Origin: Zeugodacus cucurbitae
Lineage: Eukaryota; Arthropoda; Insecta; Diptera; Tephritidae
Length of the DNA: 64,000 nucleotides
NCBI RefSeq assembly: GCF_028554725.1
Contig: NC_071667.1
Location: 29,593,501 to 29,657,500, forward strand
Direction: 5' to 3'
The notes under the pieces were generated by a model. The model was not told where the DNA came from, did not search any database, and saw only the letters and a list, made by a program, of their open reading frames with translations. A program made the translations under genes and the position numbers. This document shows positions 23,001 through 36,200 of this stretch, in pieces. The stretch's first letter is position 1. Each line of letters opens with the position of its first letter.

Positions 23001-26000
23001 ACCGAATATATATTATTCTAGTGTTATTTTTACTACAAAATTCTGAAAATCTTTAGAAAAGCATTTTTCTGCTGTTGAAGGTCATTTAACGCCCCATATG
23101 CTATCTTTATCTGACTATGCCAGTTGTTTGTTCGATTTGACACACTCCAAATTTTGGCAAATCTCAGACAGTGCAAATATTCCCATCGTTGGTAATGTTA
23201 CAAACACAGTTAAGGGAATATATCTTTGTATAGCTTAAATAAATTTGGCAATGTTTCCCAGAACTTATTCATGCTAATTTACAACAATGTTTATTCATAT
23301 AGTATAATTATTATTTTCAACAGTTTTTAGATTAGGAATTTTCATGCAAATTCATTATAAACATTGATAAGCTAACAGGTACTTACATGCATATCTACAC
23401 ACTTAGTGTTTTCCTATTTTTAGAAATGTTACTTAAGATTGTCACGAGTACTTGTCTATTATTTATAACTGCTTATTAGATTAATTTCAAAATTTTTCAT
23501 ACCTTATTTATCTACTGATTATACAGAGTTTTGATAGGTACACATGTTTACAATAATACAGCTTATATAATTATATAGATCAGAAGAGGGTAAATGCCGC
23601 AATAAACCTGATTCTAACTGATGAGTACCGAGGCCTTTGGCTTATAGAGTATCGTACGGTAACAAACGCCTATATACACATGACTGTGCTCAACAAGTTA
23701 CGAGTTAACTCTTCATGAAATTAATATAGGCATCAATAGTAGCTAAAGAGGTTATGTAATCTTACGAAATAGTGAATCGTATAAAAAACTGAAAACTGAC
23801 ATGAATCAAATAAACTATAATATTCAAATGAAGATAGGTTATTAATGGGTTATCCAAATACTATCGTATTTTTAAACGATTTGCTGAAGAGTTTACCTGT
23901 TGTACTCGATTATAACGGAGTAAAATTTGTATTTTTGTAGTTATTTCTAATAAGAATAAAATGATTATGTTCTAGTATCAGAAACGTTGGTTATGCCTTC
24001 CAGCCATCTTACTAAATCTCGCTTATTACCCATTTACTTTTAATTATAATTTATAATAAATTTCTTCCCTTCCAGAGAGATAAAATTAATTGCTTCAAAT
24101 GCATCATCAAAGGTATATGCATATATACAACTTCTGGTAATTTTTGCAAGTACTGCTCAATTTCTCTTACCAATAAACTTAAATTCCATTCTGACATTTT
24201 TGTTTAAAAACAAAGCGCCGAACAATGAAAGTAAAAGTGTTTCATGGAGTACGTATAAGCATATAGTATTTACGTGATGTCCATATGTATTTAGATATTT
24301 CTATACACGTACAAATGTTTCTGTGGATCTATGTATAATCTGTCATGTGTAGCGCAATGCATTAGCGACATTTGCCTATTGCATTAAAATTAATCCCTTC
24401 GATGACTTTGTGTATATAAAAGTATCACTTTGAAATATGACGTATGGCGGTTGATAAGAGTATGAAAGTGGAACGATAACGGCTCATTGTCGAGTGGCGA
24501 TAAATGAAATTTAGGGCTTGGGCAGTACAAATGAGTCAGTTCAGAGGTGTGTTCTCGTGCAAATATTTTGAAATTTTTTCTACCAAACAGGTAGGTTTCC
24601 CGTTATTGTACTCAGAAATCGAACGAGCAGGGTAGAGTTGAAGGGATTAAATAATTCGAATTGAGTAAATAAACTGGTGATAAAATTATCATTTCTGCTG
24701 CTAATGACAACTTTTGATAAAAAATAAAAAAGTAAATTTTGAAAGTGGTCATAGATCACTACGGAGATGGTTGTTATTAAACAATTGTTTTATGTAGAAA
24801 TATATAAAAAATATTCCCCAACTATTTGAATTTAGTATGTATGATTCGCTCTTGCGCTTAAAGTAAGGTGAAATTAGGTATGCATATTCCTACCTCCTCA
24901 TCCTCACTTATTTGCACACATCATCCATTGTCTAAAGTAATACAAGAACTCCTTTGTTTAACATAAATTAAGCTTATGAGTGGCAACGTAAAATATAATA
25001 TAATATTATAGGGTGTGTCCTAAAAGCAGTCATCAAATAAAAGGAATGCATATTCACTTACACATGCATATCCACACATTAATACTCACACATATATACA
25101 AATGTTCAAATATTCCACTTGCAGTAATGCTTTGTACTCTCATACTAATGTGTACCCCCCATTGTCATATGTTTTGTGCACAGCTTAAGGCGCACCAACA
25201 CCCTCAATTGATATATGTAAACAGGTGTTTAGGTGTTGCAGTTTTCAATTTACTGGCACCACCTGCCGCTCTCAAGCCTTTATGCCGCTACTAACTGTGT
25301 TATGTTTAAGAGTTTACGACAATGGCAAGAACAATGTTGTTGGAAATTTGGAAAAATATGTGAAATATTACATATATCTCATTCACATATGCTCTCCCTT
25401 ACAGGTTGGTCAGATAGTATACATAAATATATAGTTATATAGTGATAGTTATATAGTGATAGTATAGTGAGTTCCGGCTTCTATTCTAGAATGATTGCTC
25501 GATATTCATATGTAAAAGACCACATTACCTTCAAACAGTAGTTCCTAATTCGACCACGAACTTCACCTAGGCCTCATAATGACACAGAATCCGCATATAG
25601 CACATAATTCCAGGTCATATGTCATCCAACTCGCTGTTCCCATTATTCGACCAAAAGTTCTCACCAAAATCTTAATGTCTGACTCTGTGTGAATTCTTTA
25701 CCATCAAGTTGGGGTCCGAGATCCGGGAATTTTGTTTAAAAAAAAACACTACGTGGATCATACTATAATATGTAAAATTGTATATGAGTCACCTACGCAA
25801 GTACAACGTACCCATAGTTCAGCTGTAGCATTTGGCAGAAAGCAGGTTGTGCTGTGAAAATTTCTGCACCCTTCACAGGGAACAACACACATATGTATGT
25901 TACATACCTATGTATATATTTTACTAAGAGTTGTAGTGTACTTGTAGATACAAAAATACATACAAATGGGTCTTGTGTTCTTGGTTTGGAAAGTTGCGTG

Positions 26001-26330
26001 GACTGCGCAATTGGGCACAGTTTCTTTGTTTATTGCATCCACGTGGCATTGCTTTGTCGCGGTGGTGAGGTGTGAAGACGCAGTACGCTTTCTGGTATTA
26101 GACGTAGACATTTTGTCGCAGAGTAGTCGCTGACGGTAGCAAGGTTAAAACATTATTGTGTTTATTTTTAGTAAATCGTAACTGTTTTTATTTCCCGGAA
26201 GTTGGGTGTAAGAAAATATGATTCTCGCACATTTGAGCTGTTTCCTTTACTTCCTTTATAATTTGCTCCTGCATCCAAAAATGTTCTGTCTATTTTGGCA
26301 TTCGCATTTTGTGATAATTCAACCACTTTA
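23001..26330. other. No confirmed gene; possible short leader exon at 24536-24590
   Basis: Mostly AT-rich, intron-like DNA. One patch stands out: initiator-like GTCAGTTCAG at 24535-24544, followed by ACCAAACAG then GTAGGT, a good donor at 24591. A TATATAAAAG box lies at 24413-24422, but it is about 120 bp from the initiator, too far to work with it. Minor tandem TATAGTGATAG units lie at 25434-25470. Confidence 0.3.
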
Positions 26331-26337
26331 TTTTTGT

Positions 26338-26362
26338 AATATATATATATATATATATATAT
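26338..26362. repeat. TA microsatellite
   Basis: An uninterrupted run of TA dinucleotides is followed by TGTGTG. Confidence 0.85.
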
Positions 26363-27131
26363 GTGTGAGTATATTATTATATACCATTGCCCTAATATAG
26401 AAAAAACAAAGTCTGATTGTGTATGGGAGTGTATATCAGGCATAGGAAAGTCATATCTTCCGTTTGGTTTTGTATAGTTTTTGGGAAGACATTAGCAAGA
26501 AGACCATTTTTCTCGAGTGGAATAATTATGTATGTACATTACATGTAAAAATCATTTTCAGCAAGTAATGCGTAGACCACAGAAACTTTATAAAATGCGA
26601 CTTTTACAGCATTAGAAAAGTCGATTCTTAAATGTGGTTCAAAAGCAATTGCTTCTCTTTGGTTGTAAGTCCTAAAACTAAACGAGTTATATATATCAAT
26701 ATGATCAGGGTGACGAGTAAAGTTAAATTCCGGATGTCTGTCTGTCCCCCTAATACGTTTTTTGTACATATCTCGTATACTACTAAAACTCTATCAAGGA
26801 AACTTTCTAGAGTCGTTTCTTTTAGGTACTACCTCACTTATGAGTTAAAAACCATATCTCCGAAACTACTCGAACAATTTCAATGAAATTTGGTTCATAA
26901 AATTTTCCTGGTCCCAACGATATTTTATTGAAACAGTCCAAATCGGTTCACAACCATGCCTACTTCTCATATACCAGAGCTTTGAAGTCGGTCTGAATAG
27001 TTTACTTTACAATATGTAAACACAAGTGAAGGTAACGGAACAGAACTTTGGTCAAATACTGCAATTATAGTGTGGTATCGCCCTTCTAAAAATCTCCAAA
27101 ATCGGATCATAAGTATTCAATGCCCTGTATA

Positions 27132-28053
27132 TAGGGATGCAAACATCGTGAAATGAAACATCGATGATTCGATGTATCGATGTTTCTTCAAAACCCATCG
27201 AAATCAAAAACATCGGCCATTAAAACATCGATTCATCGAAACATCGATGTATTTTTGAACTTTTTTAACTTATTTTAAATTTAGTGTGAAAAGCTAAGGG
27301 ATGCAGTAGCATAAATAAATGAAATGTAGTACGTCTTAAGTTGATACATTTTATTTCACTTAGTATTATACATATGTCTGTTAAAGTTTTTTCTCAATAA
27401 ATAACAGAATTTCAAAACAACGACATAGAAAGTTTTTCATTGTCATTTCTTTCTTTTCTGCGTGATAGTTGCCCTAGGTTTAGAAAACAGTCGTTTACTC
27501 GGCACTGAAGTGGCCACAATGTGCAAATATTAATAAGCCTATTTATACAACTCCGAAAACACAGTATTCATGTCAACCCAAACTCTATTGGCTTCTGAAT
27601 GGTAGGGGTCTGGTTCCAAATATCAAACGAGTATTCTGTTTCACACTCATCCGAAGATTCCGTTGTATCAGCGCGATTCTTTGAATTTTTTATGAAACAA
27701 AAAAGTAGTTCTTTTAGCCATCGCATCTTTAAAACGCAGTAATTTGAATCTCTGATCTAACGCAGTAGCCCACGCCAGAATTAAATTGTATAAATAAGTC
27801 ATAATATCCGTATTTTACAAAAATCGAATTCCAATGTAATAAAGCGTATCCAAATAGAGGATTTCGAGTTAATACCCGAAAAAGTGTGAAGGTGTGAAGG
27901 CAAATTTTTATATAAAACATCGACATAAAACATCGTTGAAAGTGACCTCGGTGCATCGATGTTTTTAGGTTCGAGACATCGATGGCTAACATCGATGCTT
28001 TTTGACGAAAACATCGATGTTTCAAAAACATCGATACATTGTTTGCATTCCTA
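27132..28053 (-). mobile_element. hAT transposon, internally deleted, with 8-bp target duplication
   Basis: The ends TAGGGATGCAAACATCG (27132) and, reversed, TAGGAATGCAAACAATG (28053) are inverted. The flanks are an exact 8-bp duplication, CCTGTATA (27124-27131 and 28054-28061), the hAT hallmark. Both subterminal regions are crowded with ACATCGATG-type palindromes, probably transposase-binding sites. On the minus strand near 27450-27530 a frame reads ATSVPSKRLFSK followed by TITQKRK, the C-terminal dimerisation signature of hAT transposases, ending at a stop. The rest of the transposase is missing, so the 922-bp copy depends on another element. Confidence 0.93.
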
Positions 28054-28166
28054 CCTGTATATTGAACATGAACACCTCAGAGCTTCGAATAAATTTATTG
28101 CCGAAAATATGAGTATGTCTCTCAGATATTTTGAAGAAATTCAGAGGGAATATTTTTCTTCTAATA

Positions 28167-28878
28167 CGAGGGCTGCTATATATGTATATTTCCGGCCTAA
28201 TAATGAAAATAGGAATATTTATCAACGAAAATGGTTTTATTGTTTTTCAAAATATTCTCCATCAAGATTTATACACTTTTGCATGCGCTGAAACCAATTT
28301 TCGAAGCACTTTTTTTGAGCAATTGTCAAATTGTGCGGGATCTAACGAGAACAAACCTTTTTTACGGCCAGGTGTTCATGCAATATCGAATGTATGCTGG
28401 TGGGAGAAATGCATAGACATGCCTCTATCTGAAGGTATGTTACATGACGGTCTTGCATTATCAGTTCACGTACGGCATCGATGTATTCTGGCCAAACGGC
28501 TGTTTTGGACGACCTTCGCGGAATTCGTCTTTGAGCGAGCGTCGGCCACGATTGAATTCGTTGTACCAGGTTTTCACAGTGCTATAGGATGGTGCTTTAT
28601 AGCCATACAAAGATTTTAGTTCATTGATGCACTCTTGTCGCGATAATCCACGTCGAAAGTTGTGAAAAATGATCGCACGAAAATGTTCACGAGTTAATTC
28701 CATTTTTTGGCCGAGATGAATTTTTTAATTCCCTGTAAATAAAACAATTCACGATTAAAAGACAAAACGTTCTGAGTGATGTTATGCTAAAAAATGTCAA
28801 ACTTTCCAATGGAAATGTCAGATTGCACCTGGCAACACTTAGTGTTGCCTAGGCCAGAAATATATATAGCAGCCCTCG
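28167..28878 (-). mobile_element. Mariner of a second subfamily, internally deleted
   Basis: The element is flanked by TA (28165-28166 and 28879-28880). Its inverted ends start CGAGGGCTGCTATATAT. On the minus strand the transposase start is clear at 28703: MELTREHFRAIIFHNFRRG, with the first helix-turn-helix, ending in EFREGRPK. The frame then breaks. Near the left end the C-terminus survives (KCFENWFQRMQKCI...GEYFEKQ, then stop). The whole catalytic core between them is gone, leaving 712 bp. The ends and protein differ from the three other mariners here, so it is a different mariner lineage. Confidence 0.9.
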
Positions 28879-29174
28879 TAATATGTCTCCGTGCCAAAAA
28901 TAAGTGAAAACGGGCCATAACTTCCCATGCTCCAATATACCTTATACTAATTGTTTGTTATATTAATAAAATTAGCCGTTCCTTACTTCTTTTGATTACA
29001 CTACTTCTCAATATCGGGGTTATACCTCCTTTCTGAAGTAAAACTCAAATATCAATAGCCCAATGCCTTTAAGACTTTAAACCCTATACATATGAATTAA
29101 GACAGAGAAAGAACCTGCAGAAATTTAAAATCCTGCTAGACTAGATGGGACACGTGAACTATTTTGAAATTATT

Positions 29175-29695
29175 CTTCTTCTTCTTGACTGGCGTAGACA
29201 TCGCTTACGCGGTTATAGCCGAGTCCAAAACAGCGCGCCACGCATCTCTCCTTCTGGCAGTTTGGCGCCAATTGGTTATTCCAAGCGAAGCCAGGTCCCT
29301 CTCCACCTGGTCCTTCCATCGGAGTGGAGGTCTCCCTCTTCCTCGGCTTCCACCAGCGGGTACTGCATCGAATACTTTCAGAGCTGGAGCACTTTCATCC
29401 ATTCGAACAACATGACCTAGCCAGCGTAGCCGCTGTTTTTTTATTCGCTGGACTTTGTCTATGTCGTCGAATAACACATACAGCTCATCGTTCCATCGTC
29501 TGCGGTATTCGCCGTTGCCAATGTTTAAGGGATCATAAATCTTCCGCAAAACCTTTCTCACGAAAACTCCTAGTGCCGTCTCATCGGATGTTGACATCGT
29601 CCACGCTTCTGCACCGTAAAGTAGGACGAGAATGATGAGGGACTTGTAGAGTTTGGTTTTTGTTCGTCGAGAGAGGACTTTACTTTTCAATTGCC
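29175..29695 (-). mobile_element. 5'-truncated RTE copy (subfamily C) with 13-bp target duplication
   Basis: An exact 13-bp duplication TTTTGAAATTATT brackets the insert (29162-29174 and 29696-29708). The element is antisense to the receptor gene. Its 3' end is TACGCCAGTC plus a (GAA)n tail. It retains only the C-terminal part of the RTE protein as an open frame (29205-29690, 161 residues), including SLIILVLLYGAEAWTM, GNGEYRRRWNDEL, RLRWLGHVVRMDE and GRGRPPLRW. There is no RT or endonuclease. The open frame suggests it is fairly young. It ends 64 bp upstream of the first position of the receptor's first coding exon. Confidence 0.95.
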
Positions 29696-29759
29696 TTTTG
29701 AAATTATTACTTATGATATATTTTTAAACTGAAAACATTAAATTATGTATATATTTCAG

Positions 29760-29803
29760 ATAAAGTTAAACTTGTGCAAAATTGATTACACACACTAGAG
29801 ACC
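29760..29803 (+). other. 5' UTR part of the receptor's first coding exon
   Basis: The acceptor TATATATTTCAG ends at 29759. The following 44 bases lead to GACCATGG, a good translation-start context. This implies an upstream non-coding exon spliced to 29760. A branch-point-like CTGAAAAC lies about 28-35 bases upstream of the acceptor. Confidence 0.65.
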
Positions 29804-30242
29804 ATGGATATACAACGAGCGAACGAAGATAGTTTTATACGAAGTCCGCCCAGTCTTATATACTACACCGCATCCACACCCAACAGCGCCAACATGACAC
29901 AGTCTATTTCGGATCAGCATCTAATCAACAAATCAAATTTTTCCACGGCACAAAGCACCGTTACAAGCGCGGTTACTGAAGTTTTGCAGATTTCAAACTC
30001 ATCGTCCGAAGAGTGGGCACATTTCTACGATCTCATGTTGTCCTGGCAAGGCATTTGTTTGATCACAATATTTTGTGTGCTTATCGTGATCACAGTGCTG
30101 GGCAATACATTGGTAATCATGGCGATTATAACCACACGACGGCTGCGCACCGTCACAAACTGTTTTGTTATGAGTTTAGCAGTGGCGGATCTACTGGTGG
30201 GCATTTTCGTTATGCCACCTGCTGTAGCCGTACATTTAGTGG
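29804..30242 (+). CDS. Octalpha2R: Receptor coding exon 1 (N-terminus, helices 1-2)
   Basis: Encodes residues 1-146 and the first base of G147. It covers the glycosylated N-terminus, helix 1 with GN at 100-101, and helix 2 with the SLAVAD sodium-site motif. It ends ATTTAGTGG then GTAAGT (donor 30243). Reading on into the intron gives a false continuation to 30382. Confidence 0.93.
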
Positions 30243-33200
30243 GTAAGTTAAGAATTGTTTTGTTGATTTTTCGGGAAATTGGGAAAAAATTGTGTATCAA
30301 TATATATCAAGCATGGGGCTACAACAGCTGCATTTTTTTAAGGCCTTTTTATCGAATAAAGCGGGCTTCATTTCTTCAATGATGCATCGGATATTGGTTC
30401 CAATTGGAGCCTCATAATTTTTCACACTTTACTCAAATATAACTGAGAAATACATATGTATGTTTCCTCACTCTTCCTTTAATCAAATATTTATTAACAA
30501 AGAGTTCCCACAAAGCTGTCAAAACAAATTACGAATCGCAAGTATCAGCTCCCTTGATTTATTGCGGCAATTTATCACAAACTAAATACCGGTGTGAACC
30601 TAATTTTATACACTGTATACCCGTGTTATCTTGAAATCACACACATGTTTTTTATCAAATGCGTAAAACGAGGAAAATTTCCATAAATTGTTATTGCTAC
30701 GCATGGACTGTAAACGCTTCGTATTAAACGACAAAGCCAAACGGTGTAAAGCTCAGAATGCGGAAATAAAAAATTTAATGTCAGAGAATGTGGTCCAGCA
30801 TATGTTGCGATGACATTCCTATGGTCAAACACTTGCCTCATTTCCCCCTTCCCCTTAAAAGCACACAACTCATAAACCCATATATGTATGTATATATAAA
30901 TATATAATGTATGTATACTCTTGGATACCACAAATTGTGTGGCAGTAATCTGAGGTCATCAAAAAGTATTAAAAAGCTTGGCGACGCCATTCATGTATGC
31001 TTTTATGAGGTGTCCAAGTGCGTGAGTGTGTGCCTTTATGTTAAATTCCATATGGAAAAACGTATAAAAAGCGAACAAAAATGTAAACACACATACATAC
31101 ATATGTGCACCTATAAAAATATGATTTAATTGCAGCTTTTCAGAAATGATTGCCCAAATATTTTCCGAAAGAAATAACGCCTTTTTACAACCCATTAATA
31201 ATAATAACATTTTCATGCAAACAAGAATGCAGATTTCATACGAAGTTGCCAGCCAAAGGGAGATTATCGCTGTGTAAAATCAGCAGTTAAATTAAGATTA
31301 ATATAGAGCACGTAAGGGAGACCAAGGAAATTTTGTAGGGTGATTATTTCATGGCCTTCGCATTATTGTGTTTCGAAGTCAGCGCGTGGAAAATTAAAAA
31401 AATAATTATAAATTGAAATATGCTAAAGAAATGTATTTATTCAAAGTAGAAGGAAAAGTATGGATTAGTATTATTTATGTTCTTAGGATAATAAGCCTAT
31501 TGTGACTGTGACTCTCTATGCCAAATTGATTCTGGTTAAGTTATTGCGTCTACAGGAGAGTTCAATTATGTTTGATTAACGCTATAACTTTCGCCATTAT
31601 ATCATGAAGACCCGAATCAGCTGTTAGATAAACCAAGCAATGATGCCGGAATTTGATAGTCCAAATCTTTAATGTTCCACGAAAAATTAATTGAGTTTGG
31701 TTACAACAAAGAACATTATAATTTATAAGTTTAAATGTTTGGAGATAAGAGCCATTAAAAATCCATTTCCATTTGACTGGTATAGTTCTATTAGCATTGA
31801 TTAGTCAACTGTGTAGAATTTTTAAAGCTTTTAAAGCATATCTAACTAGAACCCACTAATAAAACTGATAGCTGTCTAAATAATACTTAGATTTGGTTTG
31901 TGCAAATAAGATGAGTATCACCTTTAAGTAGAAACGTTAATTTTAATTGGGATTACAACAGATTTTTGACTGCAATAAGTCTTTTATAACGAAATGGCTG
32001 AGATAAATTGACAACTATTCAAACACTTAATAAGGGAAAGGGAGTACTTTTTGCTGTAATGTTACTCAAAAATATTTGTTAAACATATACGTACATGATT
32101 CAATTACCAAGTGATTTCCTAGTATGCTTTTGCTAATAAGTTTTATTACTGAATTTAAGTATTGTTGCTAACTGTGTATATTCTAAAAAATGTAAAAAAA
32201 ATAATACTCTCTTTATGCTCAGAATTAATTTTCTTGAATTTAATATTTCTGATCGCTAGAATGTCAGGATGAACAGGAGATACAACTTGTTTAGATTTTA
32301 GACATGTTATACATACTATTGACTCAAGGTGAAGTATCTGTTAAAACTGTATTGTTAGAATTTAAATATTGATTTTAAAAGTTTTAAAAGGTATATAATT
32401 GGCTATTGAAGATTTTGGATTCATTTATTTTATATTAATTAGGTTGGCAAATATATCCCCCTTCCGCTTTTTTTGCTCTTTATTCAATGCTTTATAAAAT
32501 GTGTTACAGTGATCGTATTTAGCTGAAATATGGGCCGTTTCGTTCGATTATCTCTGTCCATCTAAACGGAAACTTCATAATACCCCTTCGTAGAAGCCCC
32601 CCTCCTCATTTGCGAAGAACTCGAACAACCACTTTTCACAAGCCTCTTTTGAGTTCAACTTTACACCAAGGGCGTTCGCCATGGGGGGGAACAGGTGGTA
32701 ATCACTTGGCGATAAGTCCGGGTTATATGGTGGATGCGATAAAACTTTTTGTTCGTGCACCCGTAGCTTCTGACGAGTCATCAACGAAGTGTGTGGTTCC
32801 TGTTGGCCAATTCTGGACGCTTCTGGTCGATCGTCTGCTTCCTGGCCGACCACTGACTTGACCACTGTTTGAGACACCGGCCTTCGACCACGACCGTTTT
32901 CGCTTGATATCGTCGTATGTGATTCATGTTTCGACGCCAGCCACCATCCGCTTCAAAAATGGGTCGAGTTTGTTCCGTTTCAGCAGCATATCGCAGGCGT
33001 TGCTTCTGTCCAGAAGGTTTTTTTGCGTCAAATCATGCGGCACCCAAACTTCAATCTTTTTTGTATATCCAGCCTTCTGCAGATGGTTTAAAATGGTTTG
33101 GTGACTTACTCCCATCAACTGGGCGATGTCACGAGATGCCACATGCCGGTCTAACTCGATGTTTTCCATGATTTGATCGATATTCCTCGTCACAGGACTT

Positions 33201-36200
33201 CCGCTAGTGAACTCCATGTTTACACGTCTATAACTGTTGAACACGATATCCAAACTAATCATGCATAGCGTGTCAAGACCTTTCAAAGATGTACGGTATA
33301 GCCACATAAGAGCTCTATACATAGCCGCGAAATTCAAAAGACAAAAAGGCGGGGATATACTTGCCAACCTAATATACATATATGGATTTTATAAGTCTGC
33401 CGAAGAGAGACGTGGTAAAACTCCGAAGTTTTGTTACTAAATAAATAGTATCCTTATATCACAGCAACCAAATAAAATGAGTCAATTAAGATATTAATAC
33501 ATCGATTCAGTTAATAAAGAGATTCTAACGAAAACATCTCCATGAGTCGGTTTCATTATTGTTCGATTCTTATAATTAATAATTGTGTTAATAAGAAGTA
33601 TTTATTTAATGCAAAATAATAATATATTATTAAATTTTAGATCAAATATTTAACGCATTCGGTGTGTAACAAGTGGACGAATGAATCATTTAGAGAGTTT
33701 GAGTAATATAGGTGGTCGATCAATTAATTATCTAAAATCATTTCTGTGAGTACCTTTTTCTACTAATAGTGTTCACTTTATTCCATTTTCTGCTTATTTC
33801 CAAGCAACAGCAATAGATTAAGCAGCATTGGATTACAGCTGTCATTATTCACAGATACTTTTATAATTCGATCACAAATTGACGCAACATGTTTGGTGTT
33901 CAAACTTACCCAATTCAATTTAAACAATTAGCAGCTGTCTAAGTAATACTTAAATTAGATTTTCAGTTTCTACTCAAACGTTAAATTTTTGGGATTACAA
34001 ACGATTTTTGATTGCAATAAGTCTTTTACAACAAAATGAGTGGAATAAATTCACAACTATTCAAATTATTGAATATCTAAATGAGAAAAGGAATATGTAC
34101 TTACTTGCTGTTGCAATACTGTGGAACTGAAAGTTCTTTATTGAAAATTTACATGATTCAATTACTAAAGGTTAACTTGATATCCAGCGTTATTGCTCCC
34201 TATTTACAAATATATTCTACTGCTGAAATTTCGTATTGTTGCTCACGGTGTATATTCTCAAAAAAATATAAAAAGGAAATTCTCTCCATAGGCTCATTTA
34301 AATTAATTTTCTCGAATTTAATTTTTTGACCGCCAGAATGTCAGGAAGAACAGCAAATAAAAGATGTTTAGATTTCAGACATGTTATACCATTGTAAATG
34401 GCTCAAGCCCGTGTTGTTATACTCGTATAACTAATCATTGGAACGGACGTTAATTCTCATCATATGGCCTGGGGCAGCTCAGACTGTAACCCTAGGGGAT
34501 TAGCCCCGTTCGAATACTTTAATTCTAAGGACCTTCTGACCATGAATATAAGTAATACCCCCACCTTTATTAATAGACGTAGAAGGGAAGTCCTAGATAT
34601 AACGATATGCAATACTAATGCGGTAGGCCTAGTGTTGGACTTGGAACACTCATTTTCCGATCACACGTACATTGATTTTAGTATCAACATCGGGGGCACA
34701 GAGCAACCGATGTTTAGGAACAAATCAAAAACCAATTGGTGCAAATATGTGGCTGAACTCGGGCGCCTAGTAGGTAGACTTGCAGTTACAGATCAGCTCA
34801 ACTCCAAGTCAGCTATTAAGAAGTGAAGAATCTCACAGATTGTATTATTAATGCATTTGAAAAAGCTTGTCCTCTTCGAACGGCGGGTTCTACCACCAAC
34901 AGACCTTGGATGAATGGGGAACTAGAAAGTCTTCGAAGAAATTCTCGCAGGGCCTTCAACAAAGCCAAGAGGTTTGACAGTCCTAAATGTTGGGACGAAT
35001 ACCAGACCGCATTTCGCAAATATAAATACAAACTCAGAATAGCAGAACGTAATTCGTGGCGCTTGTTCTGTAAACAAGTCGATAGCGTAAGTGGCGCAAT
35101 AAAAATTAAAAGATTTTTATCTAAAGACCACATGCAGACCGCGCTAATGGTAGACAGCCAAGGACGCAGGGCTTTAGACATGGCGGATTCAATAAAAATC
35201 TTATTAGATACACACTTCCCACAGTCCACGACGGGCAGTCCGCAACCTTTTGTACAATCTACTCAGGTTGACGACCTCGTGCTCACTCCGGAGATGGTGA
35301 TTAGGCCTTTTAGGAGTTTCAGACCTTTCAAAGACTTTTACAATACGGGGCAGACTTACTATCAATCCGTATGGCTAAAATATTTACCGCCTGTGTCCGG
35401 CTAGCGTACACCCCATGTAAATGGCAGGATGCCAAGGTTATCTTCATCCCCAAACCGGGTAAAGAAAACTATCCCTTGCCAAAGAAGGAAGAGAAATCTT
35501 TGGTCAAGAAAGAGTTCACCCTCGCGGCTTTTATAGACGTCGAGGGGGCCTTCAATAACGCCAACACCGCTGCATTGATCTCGTCTGTTGCTTCATTCGA
35601 CATCAACCAGAACATTTTGGCTTGGTTGAGTCATATGCTCAGTAACAGACGACCGTCTACGATGGGGAAGCAATAAAAATCTCTCACCATTTCACTTGCG
35701 GAACCCCTCAAGGAGGAATCTTGTCCCCCTTGCTGTGGGTCACTTTGATCAACAAACTGATATTCCTACTTGACAGGGAGAATTTTAATGTCGTCTGTTA
35801 TGCGGACGCCTTAGCGATTCTCTGTTCAGGGAAAAATCTCAATCGTTAATCACGGCTCTTAGAGAAAGCCCTGGAAATCTCCTCTATTTGGGCGGAGAGA
35901 CTGGGCTCTCGGTAAATCCGGAAAAATCAGAAATCTGTCTTTTTACGAGAAGGACGAAAATTCCACAATTCAATCCCCCATTAAACCATTGGAACAGGTT
36001 CAGAGGACCTACTTGATAGGGATAACCTATGCTATGCTATGAAAACAACTTCAACAAAGTCCTTGGATATCCTTGATATCCGGCCAATATATATTCAAGT
36101 GAAGTATGTTGGAGGATGGGATCATGTGTAGAAGTTCACGCAAGTGAGGAAAGTTTTTGATTGTCACTCACTTGGGAGTGGCCAGAAACGATTCTTCTCC

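Larger units (their letters stand above)
26640..28990 (-). mobile_element. Dispersed-family repeat copy carrying a nested hAT and a nested mariner
   Basis: The copy opens with GTAAGTCCTAAAACTAAACG (26662-26681) and 'ATGATCAGGGTGACGAG'. It continues through 'AAACTACTCGAACAATTTC' and closes at about 28990 with GCCGTTCCTTACTTCTT, the same order as the copies at 57.5-59.4 and 61.4-62.2 kb. Two insertions interrupt it. When they are mentally removed, the text continues as in the uninterrupted copies (for example CCTGTATA then TTGAACATGA across the hAT). It has no coding capacity of its own and lies directly upstream of the receptor's first coding exon. Confidence 0.8.

Noticed and set aside
24413..24422. 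TATATAAAAG as a TATA box for an exon at 24536-24590.
   Set aside because: The spacing of about 120 bp to the initiator-like site is far too long, and TATA-rich strings are frequent in this DNA.
28131..28619. A 162-residue + strand frame.
   Set aside because: It is antisense to the mariner transposase at 28167-28878, whose minus-strand motifs are clear.
30243..30382. Continuation of the receptor exon 1 frame to 30382.
   Set aside because: A GTAAGT donor at 30243 and a matching acceptor at 40639 restore helix 3. The continued frame has no receptor homology.
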